Below are positions 8,420 through 16,567 of a DNA stretch of 48,654 nt, piece by piece. The notes beneath the pieces are model-generated. The model was not told where the DNA came from, searched no databases, and worked only from the letters and a program-made list of their open reading frames with translations. This DNA is from a virus: positions 1 to 48,654 of IMG/VR virus record IMGVR_UViG_3300045020_000027; one strand, 5' to 3'. Each line of letters starts with the position of its first letter. Within the stretch, counting starts at the first letter, position 1. Position numbers and translations under genes: made by a program.

Positions 8420-9454
8420 ATGACCACCGGTGCGTTATGGCAGTCGCTATTTCAGGGCGACGAAGACAACATCCGCAAAGTCCCATATGGGTCGTGGCTG
8501 ATCCGAGACTGGAATTTCGCCACCACCTCCCTGACGGGGTTCACGCCGTTCAACACCTCCGACGGCAACCTGATCAGCACCCTGTTCTCGTCAACGAATC
8601 CCGGTGGGCCCTGGAACGATACGGGGTATATGGACGAGAAGGGGCCAAAGTTCACCCCAAAACTTGAGGTGAAGCCCACTAAGGTCATGCAGTCCCGGTG
8701 GCCGGCCCGTTATGACTACACCGGGCAGTCCGAGACGATCAGCGCGAACCTACTGGAAGCCAACCCGGTCGTCGACGCGCTATACAACAACGCGCCCCTG
8801 TGGAACTTCAGCACCGGAACAACCGCTCTACAGGAGATCGGCGCGCCCGGCTACAACATCTCAGCCCCGGTCAATGTTGATCTCAAGTGGCGCCAGTGCA
8901 TGTTCATCGCCGTGGATGGCCGCTCTGGCATCAACTACTACTGGATTCGCATCTATCCCAAGGTTCTTATCGCCGACTTCGGCGAGACCGCGTGGAACCT
9001 CGACGACCCGGCGGGCGTCCCCATGAAGGCGTTCGCCATTCCCGACGAGTACACTATCCCGCCGGACGGCGTGAATGTCGGTTCGCCACGGTGGACGCTG
9101 CGCGACGGCCCAGGCTGGCGGGCTCAGGGCCAGTCGAACTTCGAGATTGGATTCCCGACCGTCCCCGTCGCCACACCGGTCACCGGCCTCAAGGTGAATA
9201 TCTCGTTCACCACGCCGGCAGGTCTGATCGCTCCGGTTACCTACACGGCGACCAAGACCACGGGCAGCACGACCACGGCGCTGACCCTGTCTGGTTCTCC
9301 GACGGTGAGTGGCAACACCACCACCGTGCAGGGGACGTCGCTGTCCGCATCGACCGCATACACGGTGAGCGTGGTTGCGACCGACTCCGCTACCCCGACG
9401 GCGACTGTCATCACGTCGGCGTCGTCGGGCTCGTTCACGTCGACTTCCTCTTAA
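8420..9454 (+). CDS. Major tail (tube) protein with C-terminal Ig-like domain
   Basis: This 344-residue protein has the tail tube signature of actinophages in its first 255 residues (GSWLIRDWNF, FTPKLEVKPTKVMQSRWPARYDYTG-like segments). The last 90 residues form a Thr/Ser-rich beta-sandwich (VTGLKVNISFTTPAGL...LSASTAYTVSVVATD), like FN3/Ig-like decorations of tail tubes that may stick to cell surfaces. The ATG at 8420 follows GAGAGGCCCCA. It is the last gene before the tail chaperone pair. Confidence 0.88.
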   Translation: MTTGALWQSLFQGDEDNIRKVPYGSWLIRDWNFATTSLTGFTPFNTSDGNLISTLFSSTNPGGPWNDTGYMDEKGPKFTPKLEVKPTKVMQSRWPARYDYTGQSETISANLLEANPVVDALYNNAPLWNFSTGTTALQEIGAPGYNISAPVNVDLKWRQCMFIAVDGRSGINYYWIRIYPKVLIADFGETAWNLDDPAGVPMKAFAIPDEYTIPPDGVNVGSPRWTLRDGPGWRAQGQSNFEIGFPTVPVATPVTGLKVNISFTTPAGLIAPVTYTATKTTGSTTTALTLSGSPTVSGNTTTVQGTSLSASTAYTVSVVATDSATPTATVITSASSGSFTSTSS

Positions 9455-9530
9455 CCAGTCCCCTAACCGGGGTGGACGGCTGACCATCCCGGTTAGGTTC
9501 AGCCAACCTCAGCCGAAGATCGGAACAGCC

Positions 9531-9974
9531 ATGGATAAGCAGCGCCGCGTGAAAGCCCTTGGTTATGGGGAGCAGCGCATCGAGGCTTTGGGGCAGACCC
9601 CGCATATCGACTTTCAGCTGAAAGACGGCTCGACCGTTAGGCTTCCACATCCGCTGCGCCTCGATGACGCGGCGCTGGCTAGGGTGGAGGCTTTTGAGCG
9701 CGGCGACAGCCTGGACCGCGAGCCGATCATCGACAAGGACGGCAACCCGGCGGTTGATCCTGAAAGCGGTCAGCCGCGTACGCGGATCATCGACCCGCCG
9801 ACTGTCGATGGCGAGCCGGCCGAACCGTTCACGGTGCGGCTGATGAAAGCCCTTCTCGGTGACGAGGACTACGAGAAGCTGCGCCAGCACGGGTTGAGTG
9901 CGGCTGAACTGCGGCAGATCTGGAACGACATGTCGAAGCCTGTTAAAGCTGAGGCCGACCCAAAAGGCAGCTAG
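9531..9974 (+). CDS. Tail assembly chaperone, short form (G-like)
   Basis: A 147-residue acidic protein starting at ATG 9531, between tail tube and tape measure genes, where siphoviruses encode the G chaperone. Near the end it carries a canonical -1 slippery heptamer at 9959-9965, so a fraction of ribosomes continue into the T-like frame. The N-terminus MDKQRRVKALGYGEQRIEALGQ is helical; the centre contains the tail-chaperone-like FQLKDGSTVRLPHPLRLDD. Confidence 0.88.
   Translation: MDKQRRVKALGYGEQRIEALGQTPHIDFQLKDGSTVRLPHPLRLDDAALARVEAFERGDSLDREPIIDKDGNPAVDPESGQPRTRIIDPPTVDGEPAEPFTVRLMKALLGDEDYEKLRQHGLSAAELRQIWNDMSKPVKAEADPKGS
9959..9965 (+). promoter_or_regulatory. Programmed -1 frameshift site CCCAAAA
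   Basis: In the G frame the codons read GAC CCA AAA GGC AGC TAG, so C-CCA-AAA is a perfect X-XXY-YYZ heptamer, 6 nt before the G stop codon. A -1 slip continues as AGG CAG CTA GTC CTT GAG, which opens straight into the downstream T-like reading frame. Confidence 0.9.
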
Positions 9975-10342
9975 TCCTTGAGCTGTTGCGTGAGTACGCC
10001 GAGGACATCGAAGCCGACCTGCTCTACCGCGGGATCGACATCTTCGACTGGTATCAGGGCAAGATCAGTAGCCGTCGGATGTGGGCGTTGATCACAAAGC
10101 TGCCCGAGGATTCGGCGTTCAAGTCGGCGCTGCGGGACGACTGGAATATCGACCAGCATCTGACCGCCGCGGTGATCACTGAGTTGCGGGGTCTACGGGG
10201 CGACATCTGGGCGACCCGTGGCCAAACGTTCCCGTTCAAGCCAGCCGAGTCACCAAAGACGCGGCGGCAGCGCGAAAAGAAGCGCGCCGGAATGCGCGCC
10301 ATGCACGATCACCTCATCGGAATGATGCGCAAGAAGGACTAG
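9965..10342 (+). CDS. Tail assembly chaperone, frameshift extension (T-like)
   Basis: This frame has no convincing independent start; after the -1 slip at 9959-9965 it reads RQLVLELLREYAEDIEADLLYRG.., then a Trp/Arg-rich helical region ending in a basic tail (KTRRQREKKRAGMRAMHD..). The G-T fusion (9531-10342) binds the tape measure during tail assembly. Its stop codon overlaps the stop of a small leftward gene. Confidence 0.87.
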   Translation, partial: RQLVLELLREYAEDIEADLLYRGIDIFDWYQGKISSRRMWALITKLPEDSAFKSALRDDWNIDQHLTAAVITELRGLRGDIWATRGQTFPFKPAESPKTRRQREKKRAGMRAMHDHLIGMMRKKD

Positions 10343-10482
10343 ACGAAGATCACCAGCAAGACAATCGCCAGGGCGAGCATCAAGGTCCAGTCGAGCCGGT
10401 GACTCCCGGTGCTGGGCAGGTTAATCCGCATACCAGCCGGGGGAGAGTCGTCACGCCCCGCAAACCGCCGTTCGAAGTCCAT
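10339..10482 (-). CDS. Leftward 47-residue membrane protein
   Basis: A short leftward gene between chaperone and tape measure. The N-terminal half is charged (MDFERRFAGRDDSPPAG) and the last 18 residues are one membrane span (LMLALAIVLLVIFV). Its TAG stop overlaps the chaperone stop on the other strand. No strong ribosome site is visible, but a -10-like TAATAT lies 5 nt upstream of the ATG, compatible with a leaderless or nearly leaderless message. Only coding gene on this strand in the structural operon. Function unknown. Confidence 0.55.
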   Translation of the reverse strand: MDFERRFAGRDDSPPAGMRINLPSTGSHRLDWTLMLALAIVLLVIFV

Positions 10483-10552
10483 GCCGCATATTAACGCACT
10501 CCCCGGCGCCTTGTATGCCCGGAATTTCCTAAGAAAAGGCGGGTGATTGTCG
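10343..10552. other. Gap between chaperones and tape measure
   Basis: On the rightward strand this 210-bp gap holds no gene. It contains the leftward 47-codon gene (10339-10482), then about 70 bp with an AAAAGGCGGG ribosome-site region before the tape measure ATG at 10553. Confidence 0.6.
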
Positions 10553-12715
10553 ATGGCCGACGATGAAGATGTCATTTTCGTTGACGTGGTGGCCCGCCTC
10601 GACGAAGGTGCCGCCGAGGAAGCCGCCGAGTCACTCAAGGACAAGTTCAAGGACGCGACCGAGGGCGTTACCGACGGGCTCAAGGGCGCTGCCGACAAGA
10701 TCAAGGACGAGTTCGGCAGTATCGGCGACAAGTTCAAGGACGCCTTCAGTCGTAGTCTTCCTAAAGAGTTAGATACCGCGGCCGAGAAGGTCGGCGACAA
10801 TGTCGGCGACAAGATCAGCACCTCCATTGGCGAGAAGCTCAAGGAGAAGCTCGGGGGCGCTGGCGGAAAACTTAAGGACGTATTCGACGACGATCTGGCC
10901 AAAGACCTGGGCAAAGAGTTCGGCGGCCAACTAGGCGAGGTAGTAACCGCCGCGCTCGGTGACACGCTACCCAAGGGCATCAGCGAATCACTGGGAAAAG
11001 CAGTAGGCGAGGCCGTATCAGGAAAAGGCTGGAAAAAGTCATTCGGCGATGCTGCCGGCGATATTTTGAACCAAACCTTAGGCTTCAACGCCACCGACAG
11101 CTTCAGCGGCATACATGATCAAATTCACGCAACTGTCGGCAATGTAAAAGACACGATAGAGGAACTCGGCCTCACGGGTGTCGCGGGGGGAAAATTCGCT
11201 CCCGCATTCACATCGGCGCTCGGCCCGGTCGCGGCATCGCTGGCTACGTTGGGGCCAGCCGAGAGCCTCGTTGAAAAGCTCCCCTTCGGCATCGGCGATT
11301 TCGCGCAACAGACGCTTCCTGGCGCGGATGCCAGCTTAGGCGACAGGATTAAAGAGCCATTCCGGATACTCGGGGGCGATATCCTTCACCCCAGCCGCAT
11401 TGCGAAAGACCACCAGTACGACAACCTCGGCAATTTCGTCGGCGACGGGCCTCCGCAGGAAGACGGCACCGACAAGCTGTATAACAGCATTTTTGGCGGC
11501 GGTAGCGGTGGCGGCGGCGGTGGGTCATCGAGCACTAGCGCGAATGAAGTGGATGTACAGTCCAGCGTCGCAACGGTTTCGGCTGGCAGTGTAACCCTCG
11601 GCGGTAACATATCGCTACCGGGAGCGTCCGGAGCCGGCTCCGGCGGGGGCGGCGGCAGCTCGTCTATCCCGGCATCTATCGGCAAGAGCGGCGAACTCAC
11701 TGGCGGTTCATCCGGCGACGGCTACTCGGCACTAGGTAGCTACTCCAGCGGCGGCGACATCACCGGCCCCGGACCCACCGGCGTGGATTCAGTTCTGGCG
11801 ATGCTGGCCCCCGGCGAGCGTGTTCTGACGCCTGAGCAAAACGACGCCTGGAAATCCATGCTGCACTTCGCCGGTGGTGGCGAGACGCCCGCGTCACCCG
11901 CGGCACCGTCCGGCGATTCCGACGCTAGCGCCAGCGGCGAGGGTGAGAGTGTCGACTCTGGTGGTGGTAGCGATCAGGGCGGCGATGGTGGCGCGCCGGG
12001 CACGGTTAGTGGAACACAATCCCCTGGATCTGTTCAGGACGCGGCCGATCAGGCGCAGAACCCGCCGGACAATAGCGACACCAGTGTTGTCGACCCGACG
12101 CAAGAGGGAATCGCTGGCGGGACAAAGACTTCCAAGGGTATTCAAGATCAGAGTTTCGGTTATGGCAAAGGCTTCCAGGTCACCGGCCAAGGTCTGATCG
12201 GTTTCGCCGAGTCGGCGCCAGGTGCTATCGCGTCTGCGGCGGCATCGGGCGCGAGTGGCGGCCCGGCCCCGGCCGGAATCGCGGCGGGCGCGGGTGCTGC
12301 GGCGCTGACGTCGCTGTGGAACACCATCGGTGAGCCTGAGCTGAATGAGGCGATCACGCAGGGTGTGAAGATCGGCGCCGACATAGCCTCCGCGCCTGAA
12401 CAGGAGTTCGCGGTCGGTGGGGAGAACTTCCAGAACTGGTCGCAGAAGCTCATCGGCGGCGAGATCGGAAATGTCACCAACCTGATCAACACTGCGGCGA
12501 ATACACAGGCGCCGTTGACACCTCAGCAGGGCAGCGGCCAGGCGGGCCAGGTGGGTCAGGCTGCGCAGCCGAATGGAAACCTGGGCGGCCAACCCTCGCC
12601 GCAGGGCACCCCGAATGATCCGATGCACGTCAGCGTCGTCAACGGTGGCCCCAGCGGCGGCGACCAAAGCAGCTACATGAGTTCTGTCGGTATGAATTCG
12701 TCAGGGACCGCGTGA
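10553..12715 (+). CDS. Tape measure protein
   Basis: A 720-residue protein located after the tail chaperones. The first 170 residues are charged amphipathic helix with repeats such as LKDKFKDATEGVTDGLKGAADKIKDEF cut into short phased units; the middle is Gly/Ser-rich and contains GGDITGPGPTGVDSVLAMLAPGERVLTPEQ, a hallmark of actinophage tape measures. The C-terminal third is Gly/Gln-rich. The length suggests a rather short tail (about 110 nm by the usual rule of 0.15 nm per residue). No lytic peptidase domain is evident. Confidence 0.9.
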   Translation: MADDEDVIFVDVVARLDEGAAEEAAESLKDKFKDATEGVTDGLKGAADKIKDEFGSIGDKFKDAFSRSLPKELDTAAEKVGDNVGDKISTSIGEKLKEKLGGAGGKLKDVFDDDLAKDLGKEFGGQLGEVVTAALGDTLPKGISESLGKAVGEAVSGKGWKKSFGDAAGDILNQTLGFNATDSFSGIHDQIHATVGNVKDTIEELGLTGVAGGKFAPAFTSALGPVAASLATLGPAESLVEKLPFGIGDFAQQTLPGADASLGDRIKEPFRILGGDILHPSRIAKDHQYDNLGNFVGDGPPQEDGTDKLYNSIFGGGSGGGGGGSSSTSANEVDVQSSVATVSAGSVTLGGNISLPGASGAGSGGGGGSSSIPASIGKSGELTGGSSGDGYSALGSYSSGGDITGPGPTGVDSVLAMLAPGERVLTPEQNDAWKSMLHFAGGGETPASPAAPSGDSDASASGEGESVDSGGGSDQGGDGGAPGTVSGTQSPGSVQDAADQAQNPPDNSDTSVVDPTQEGIAGGTKTSKGIQDQSFGYGKGFQVTGQGLIGFAESAPGAIASAAASGASGGPAPAGIAAGAGAAALTSLWNTIGEPELNEAITQGVKIGADIASAPEQEFAVGGENFQNWSQKLIGGEIGNVTNLINTAANTQAPLTPQQGSGQAGQVGQAAQPNGNLGGQPSPQGTPNDPMHVSVVNGGPSGGDQSSYMSSVGMNSSGTA

Positions 12716-13851
12716 CCGGTCCAGTCCTTTTTCCGCCGGGTCTGGTGACCCCGCTGGGGGCCGCCACCATCATGTGCGGGGTCGTCCCCGACATCGACTT
12801 CATCGGCGCCGACGGCACCATCTGGCAACTGATGGGTGGCCGCTCCACCTTCCCCTCTGTTCAGGATGGGATGGTGCTGCTTCAAATCGGCGGCCTGAAC
12901 CCGAGTTTCGACCTGCTCGACGAACAGGGCGCGCGTCAGGATGGTATCACCAACCTGGACACGGTGTTTAACGCCTGCTACATCGGCATGAAGCTGGAAG
13001 CTTCTAGCGCCACGCAGCAGTCGTTTCGCCGCGTGGTGCGCATGTGGTTGTCGTCGTGGCAGCCGCCGAACGTGGGAACGCTGAACGTGACGACCCGCGA
13101 GCTGGGTCAGTGGTGGATGCCGGTGCGGCAGGCGAAGCCGATCGAGGACGACCTCATCGCTGAGCCCGCGCTGCACCAGCGAATGGAGTTCACCTGGGCG
13201 TGCCGCGGGGATAATGCGTTCTGGCAGGGCATCGACAGCACGTCGGTGTTTCCCGGCGGCGTATATCCCGGTGCGGCGCAATCGCTCACCAGCGGTGCGG
13301 CGACAGGCTTTTGCCCGCTCACCAATTTAGGAACGAGACCGGGATGGCCTCGCTATTTGGTGTATGGGCCTGGCACGTTCACGCTTGGCAACGGCGCGCT
13401 GCCCACCGCGCAGGGCACCATTTCTAATGCAGGGTCGCCGATCACGTTCGGCCCGCTGGAGGCCGGTCAGATTGCGCTGATCACCACACTGCCGCGGCTG
13501 CGTAGTGTCATCGACCTCTCGCCTAATCAGCCCGCGCAGAAGTTGACTGCGTTTCAGACGTGGCTGGAGAACGCGGTCAACCTTGTCGCCAACAGCAACA
13601 CGGCGCCGCTACTGGAATCACTGGAGAGTGTCTTTGGGATTCTGCCGCCGGTCGGCGTCATGTATTCGCTGCTGAATGGCCGCTTTACGAACCTGTCGGA
13701 GATACCGGGTAAGGCCGATGGTTACCCTCCGGTGACCACCTATATCCCCGTCAGTATCACGGGCGGCGGTGCCACTGGGTTGCCGTCGCCGGCCCCGCAG
13801 CAGTCGACCATTGTCGCGGCGCTGACGCCATATCGAACGTGGCCCTGGTGA
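12712..13851 (+). CDS. Distal tail protein (minor tail protein)
   Basis: This 379-residue protein follows the tape measure with a GTGA overlap. It has the pattern of actinophage distal tail proteins: an early VPDIDFIGADGTIWQLMGG segment, FRRVVRMWLSSW and a beta-rich galectin-like half with GTFTLGNGALPTAQGTI. It would form the hexameric hub at the tail end to which the tip proteins attach. Confidence 0.8.
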   Translation: MTGPVLFPPGLVTPLGAATIMCGVVPDIDFIGADGTIWQLMGGRSTFPSVQDGMVLLQIGGLNPSFDLLDEQGARQDGITNLDTVFNACYIGMKLEASSATQQSFRRVVRMWLSSWQPPNVGTLNVTTRELGQWWMPVRQAKPIEDDLIAEPALHQRMEFTWACRGDNAFWQGIDSTSVFPGGVYPGAAQSLTSGAATGFCPLTNLGTRPGWPRYLVYGPGTFTLGNGALPTAQGTISNAGSPITFGPLEAGQIALITTLPRLRSVIDLSPNQPAQKLTAFQTWLENAVNLVANSNTAPLLESLESVFGILPPVGVMYSLLNGRFTNLSEIPGKADGYPPVTTYIPVSITGGGATGLPSPAPQQSTIVAALTPYRTWPW

Positions 13852-15707
13852 CTGAGCCGATCAACCCGCTTCAGCCGGTCAACCCAGCGCCGCTGCAGAC
13901 CCCGTATCCGCCGAACGAGGTTCTACTGCCGTTCCAGCCGCCGGTGTCGTATATCGCTGGCCAATACTCCAGCGGCAAGACGCTTCTGGAGCTGATCGAG
14001 TCGGGTCATCCGCTCGCGGAAATGGGTGCGGCGACGATCGCGGGCAATGTCGCGCAGCAGCCGCCCGACGACATCACCGTCACCGTGTACGACCAGTTCT
14101 ATAACCCGGTCGGCGAGATCAACGACTACATCAGCCTGACGTGTCAGTTCGCCCGTAACAAGGTTGCCGGCGCTGAGATCGTGCTGAAGGGTATCGACCC
14201 GCTAGCCGACACTGTTCTTGGCTGTGCGCTGACGACGGTTCCGATCACGATCGAAACCGGAAACCTGAGATGGTCGGGCCGCGTATTCACCGCTGAGGGC
14301 AAGTTCGCGAATCGCGTGGATACCATTGTGGTGCAATGTGTTTCGGACTACGCATGGTTGGATAAGATTCTCTGCTGGCCTGCGCCAGAGCTGCCCATCG
14401 AAGTGCAGTTCCCAGCGCAGGCGTTGTACATCGGCCCGGCTTGCACTGTTGTCGCGACCTTGATTGCCGAGCAGGCGTTTCGGCTTCAGTCGGGCATCTA
14501 TAACGTGATCAACAACCTCGGCAGCGCGTCTATCGGAGACGTGGAAAGTTCCGAGGACGGCCCGAATACCGCGTACACGACTACCGCCGCGGACGTGGCC
14601 GGTTGGGCTGCGTGGAAAAAGAAACTCAACAGCGGCGGCATCATCAACGGCCTGCTGGAAATCCTGGCCGTCCCGCTGTGTGTCATTAGCCCTGACAGCT
14701 CTACGGACACGAGCCCGTGGGTCAGTATCACCGGCCGGATGGATAAGTGCTCGACGCTGATTGAGCAGGTGGTCAAGGACACCGGCACTAACGTCACGGT
14801 CAATCTGTGGCTGCCTGGCGACCCGCAACCGGACGGCCTTGTCGTTGATTTGACGGTGGCGACGCTCATCGTACAGGTTCAGGACGACCTCGGCGTGACG
14901 GGTGTCGCGGGGAACTTCCTCGACGGTATTTTGCAGGATGCCGTCGATCTGGGGCATTCGCTGCTCGGCAATGTGCTTGAGCCGCTGCTGAATCCCGATA
15001 ACGAGTTCTCGCCGCAGGGCATCAACATCGCGCCGGTTCTTGGTGTGAACTTCGTGCAGCCGTGGGTGTTGATGACGGATACCCCGCGCGGCGGTCTGAT
15101 TGATGCGTCGATTAAAGCCCGCACGCCCCTTGCATTTTCGATGATCGGTGGCGGCAAGAGTCCTCAGTGGCTCGACGATTTGCTCAACATCCTTGCTGAG
15201 TGGGCGCTATCCAGTATCAATATCCTTATCGGCCTAGACATTATCCCCACGTCGCTGTTCGACGGGATTATCGACGACGTGATTTTCGCCTTCCAAGAGG
15301 TCACGAACGAGTCTCGCCGGATGCAGTTGGGGCCGTATGCGTGGCCTGAGTACTTCACCCAAACGGGCACGGCCGCATACACGCTCGATGAGTGGTTCGC
15401 CTTACAGGTCGCCATGTGGGATACGCGAGGCATGTACACATATACATGGACTCTCTTAAATAACTTCCCTTATCAACTTGGGGTAGACCTGATTGTCGGA
15501 CAGCTGGCGTCGTACGCCTATCGCGGCCAGCTCTATACCGACTGGGTCGACTCGATCACCTTCACCGACGACAGGACGACCCGAGTCGCCAAGCTGTATG
15601 TCGTGGTCGGCGATGGCAAGTTCGTCGAGAACCCGGTAACCAAGCTTGAGCGCAAAGTCATCGAATTTGAAAATGCCGTGCAGACAATAACTTTGAGCTA
15701 CAACTAG
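13848..15707 (+). CDS. Minor tail protein (Gp37-like hub)
   Basis: This 619-residue protein resembles the siphoviral ReqiPepy6 Gp37-like family: after a Pro-rich start come VTVYDQFYNPVGEINDYIS, an early beta region around EIVLKGIDPLADTVLG, and a C-terminal YAYRGQLYTDWVDSITFTDD segment. It probably forms the baseplate hub below the distal tail protein. I choose GTG 13848, which overlaps the previous stop as GTGA, over GTG 13839. Confidence 0.8.
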   Translation: MTEPINPLQPVNPAPLQTPYPPNEVLLPFQPPVSYIAGQYSSGKTLLELIESGHPLAEMGAATIAGNVAQQPPDDITVTVYDQFYNPVGEINDYISLTCQFARNKVAGAEIVLKGIDPLADTVLGCALTTVPITIETGNLRWSGRVFTAEGKFANRVDTIVVQCVSDYAWLDKILCWPAPELPIEVQFPAQALYIGPACTVVATLIAEQAFRLQSGIYNVINNLGSASIGDVESSEDGPNTAYTTTAADVAGWAAWKKKLNSGGIINGLLEILAVPLCVISPDSSTDTSPWVSITGRMDKCSTLIEQVVKDTGTNVTVNLWLPGDPQPDGLVVDLTVATLIVQVQDDLGVTGVAGNFLDGILQDAVDLGHSLLGNVLEPLLNPDNEFSPQGINIAPVLGVNFVQPWVLMTDTPRGGLIDASIKARTPLAFSMIGGGKSPQWLDDLLNILAEWALSSINILIGLDIIPTSLFDGIIDDVIFAFQEVTNESRRMQLGPYAWPEYFTQTGTAAYTLDEWFALQVAMWDTRGMYTYTWTLLNNFPYQLGVDLIVGQLASYAYRGQLYTDWVDSITFTDDRTTRVAKLYVVVGDGKFVENPVTKLERKVIEFENAVQTITLSYN

Positions 15708-15715
15708 GAGACTTG

Positions 15716-16567
15716 ATGACGCAGCCAATCAATGTCGACGAGGATACTGGCACCGTCACTATCACCGACTGCACGATCACCTTCAATAACGCCTTCGACC
15801 CCACCACGGGCGTTGCCTCGATCACCATCACACCAGTGGGCGGACTTGGCACATTGCCCGGCGTGCTGCAGGGCCAGCCCGGATATCCCCCGACGCTACG
15901 CAATGTGAATCTCACGCAAGTTGCCTACGGCGAAGCGATCGGGGCTTCCACGTGGACGGAGATACAACCCGGCGGCGCTGGCGAGCCCAGCATCTATGAC
16001 CTCAACATCGAGCTCAACTCCGGTGCGCCGGGTGAGATCGCGTCATTCCTGATCACTGCCGCCGAGGATGTTGTCGGCGCGGTGGAGGACTTCACCACGC
16101 TGCTATGGAACTCGGCGGTCAACGCCTTTCAGTTGGTGGTGCCTCCGGTCGGTGTCTACACCTGGCCCACTGTCATCAACTCTACGTCGGGCACCTCATC
16201 TGGCCCAAGAACTCTTGCTCAGATAACTGTTCCGGCGCAGCCGTGGCCCTGGTATCCGATCGTCTCTGGCCATTCCGTGGTGGTCGGAAGTGTTAATACG
16301 CAGGTCAGTTTGACCGCGAACATCGGCGCTTCGGGTGGCGTGCAGGTCGGCTCAGGCTCCGGAGTGGCGGGAGTGGTCGCGCAGGACATCGGGCTTTATT
16401 CATCGCCGCCCGCGGGGACGACGGCGAGCGCTCCGCTGATCGGCACGAATACGCAGGCGACCATTGTGCTGTCGGCGACCCAGACTGGACCCAACGTCGA
16501 TGCGTGGTCAACGTCTGCGGAGACAACGACTTTCAGTGTGATGGCGCTCCCTGTTTTGGGAACATGA
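15716..16567 (+). CDS. Minor tail protein
   Basis: A 283-residue beta-rich, Gly/Thr/Val-rich protein without cysteine-rich or enzymatic motifs. ATG 15716 has TAGGAG six bases upstream. Its position between the hub and the giant fibre gene, and its composition, indicate a tail-tip component. ATGA overlap links it with the next gene. Confidence 0.75.
   Translation: MTQPINVDEDTGTVTITDCTITFNNAFDPTTGVASITITPVGGLGTLPGVLQGQPGYPPTLRNVNLTQVAYGEAIGASTWTEIQPGGAGEPSIYDLNIELNSGAPGEIASFLITAAEDVVGAVEDFTTLLWNSAVNAFQLVVPPVGVYTWPTVINSTSGTSSGPRTLAQITVPAQPWPWYPIVSGHSVVVGSVNTQVSLTANIGASGGVQVGSGSGVAGVVAQDIGLYSSPPAGTTASAPLIGTNTQATIVLSATQTGPNVDAWSTSAETTTFSVMALPVLGT

Noticed and set aside
10339-11112. Leftward 257-codon open frame over the tape measure start
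   Set aside because: Most of it is Ser/Pro/Leu-rich shadow of the tape measure; only the last 47 codons, in the gap, look real.
10553-12715. Lytic domain inside the tape measure
   Set aside because: No NlpC/P60, lysozyme or peptidase motif could be seen in the Gly-rich C-terminal part.
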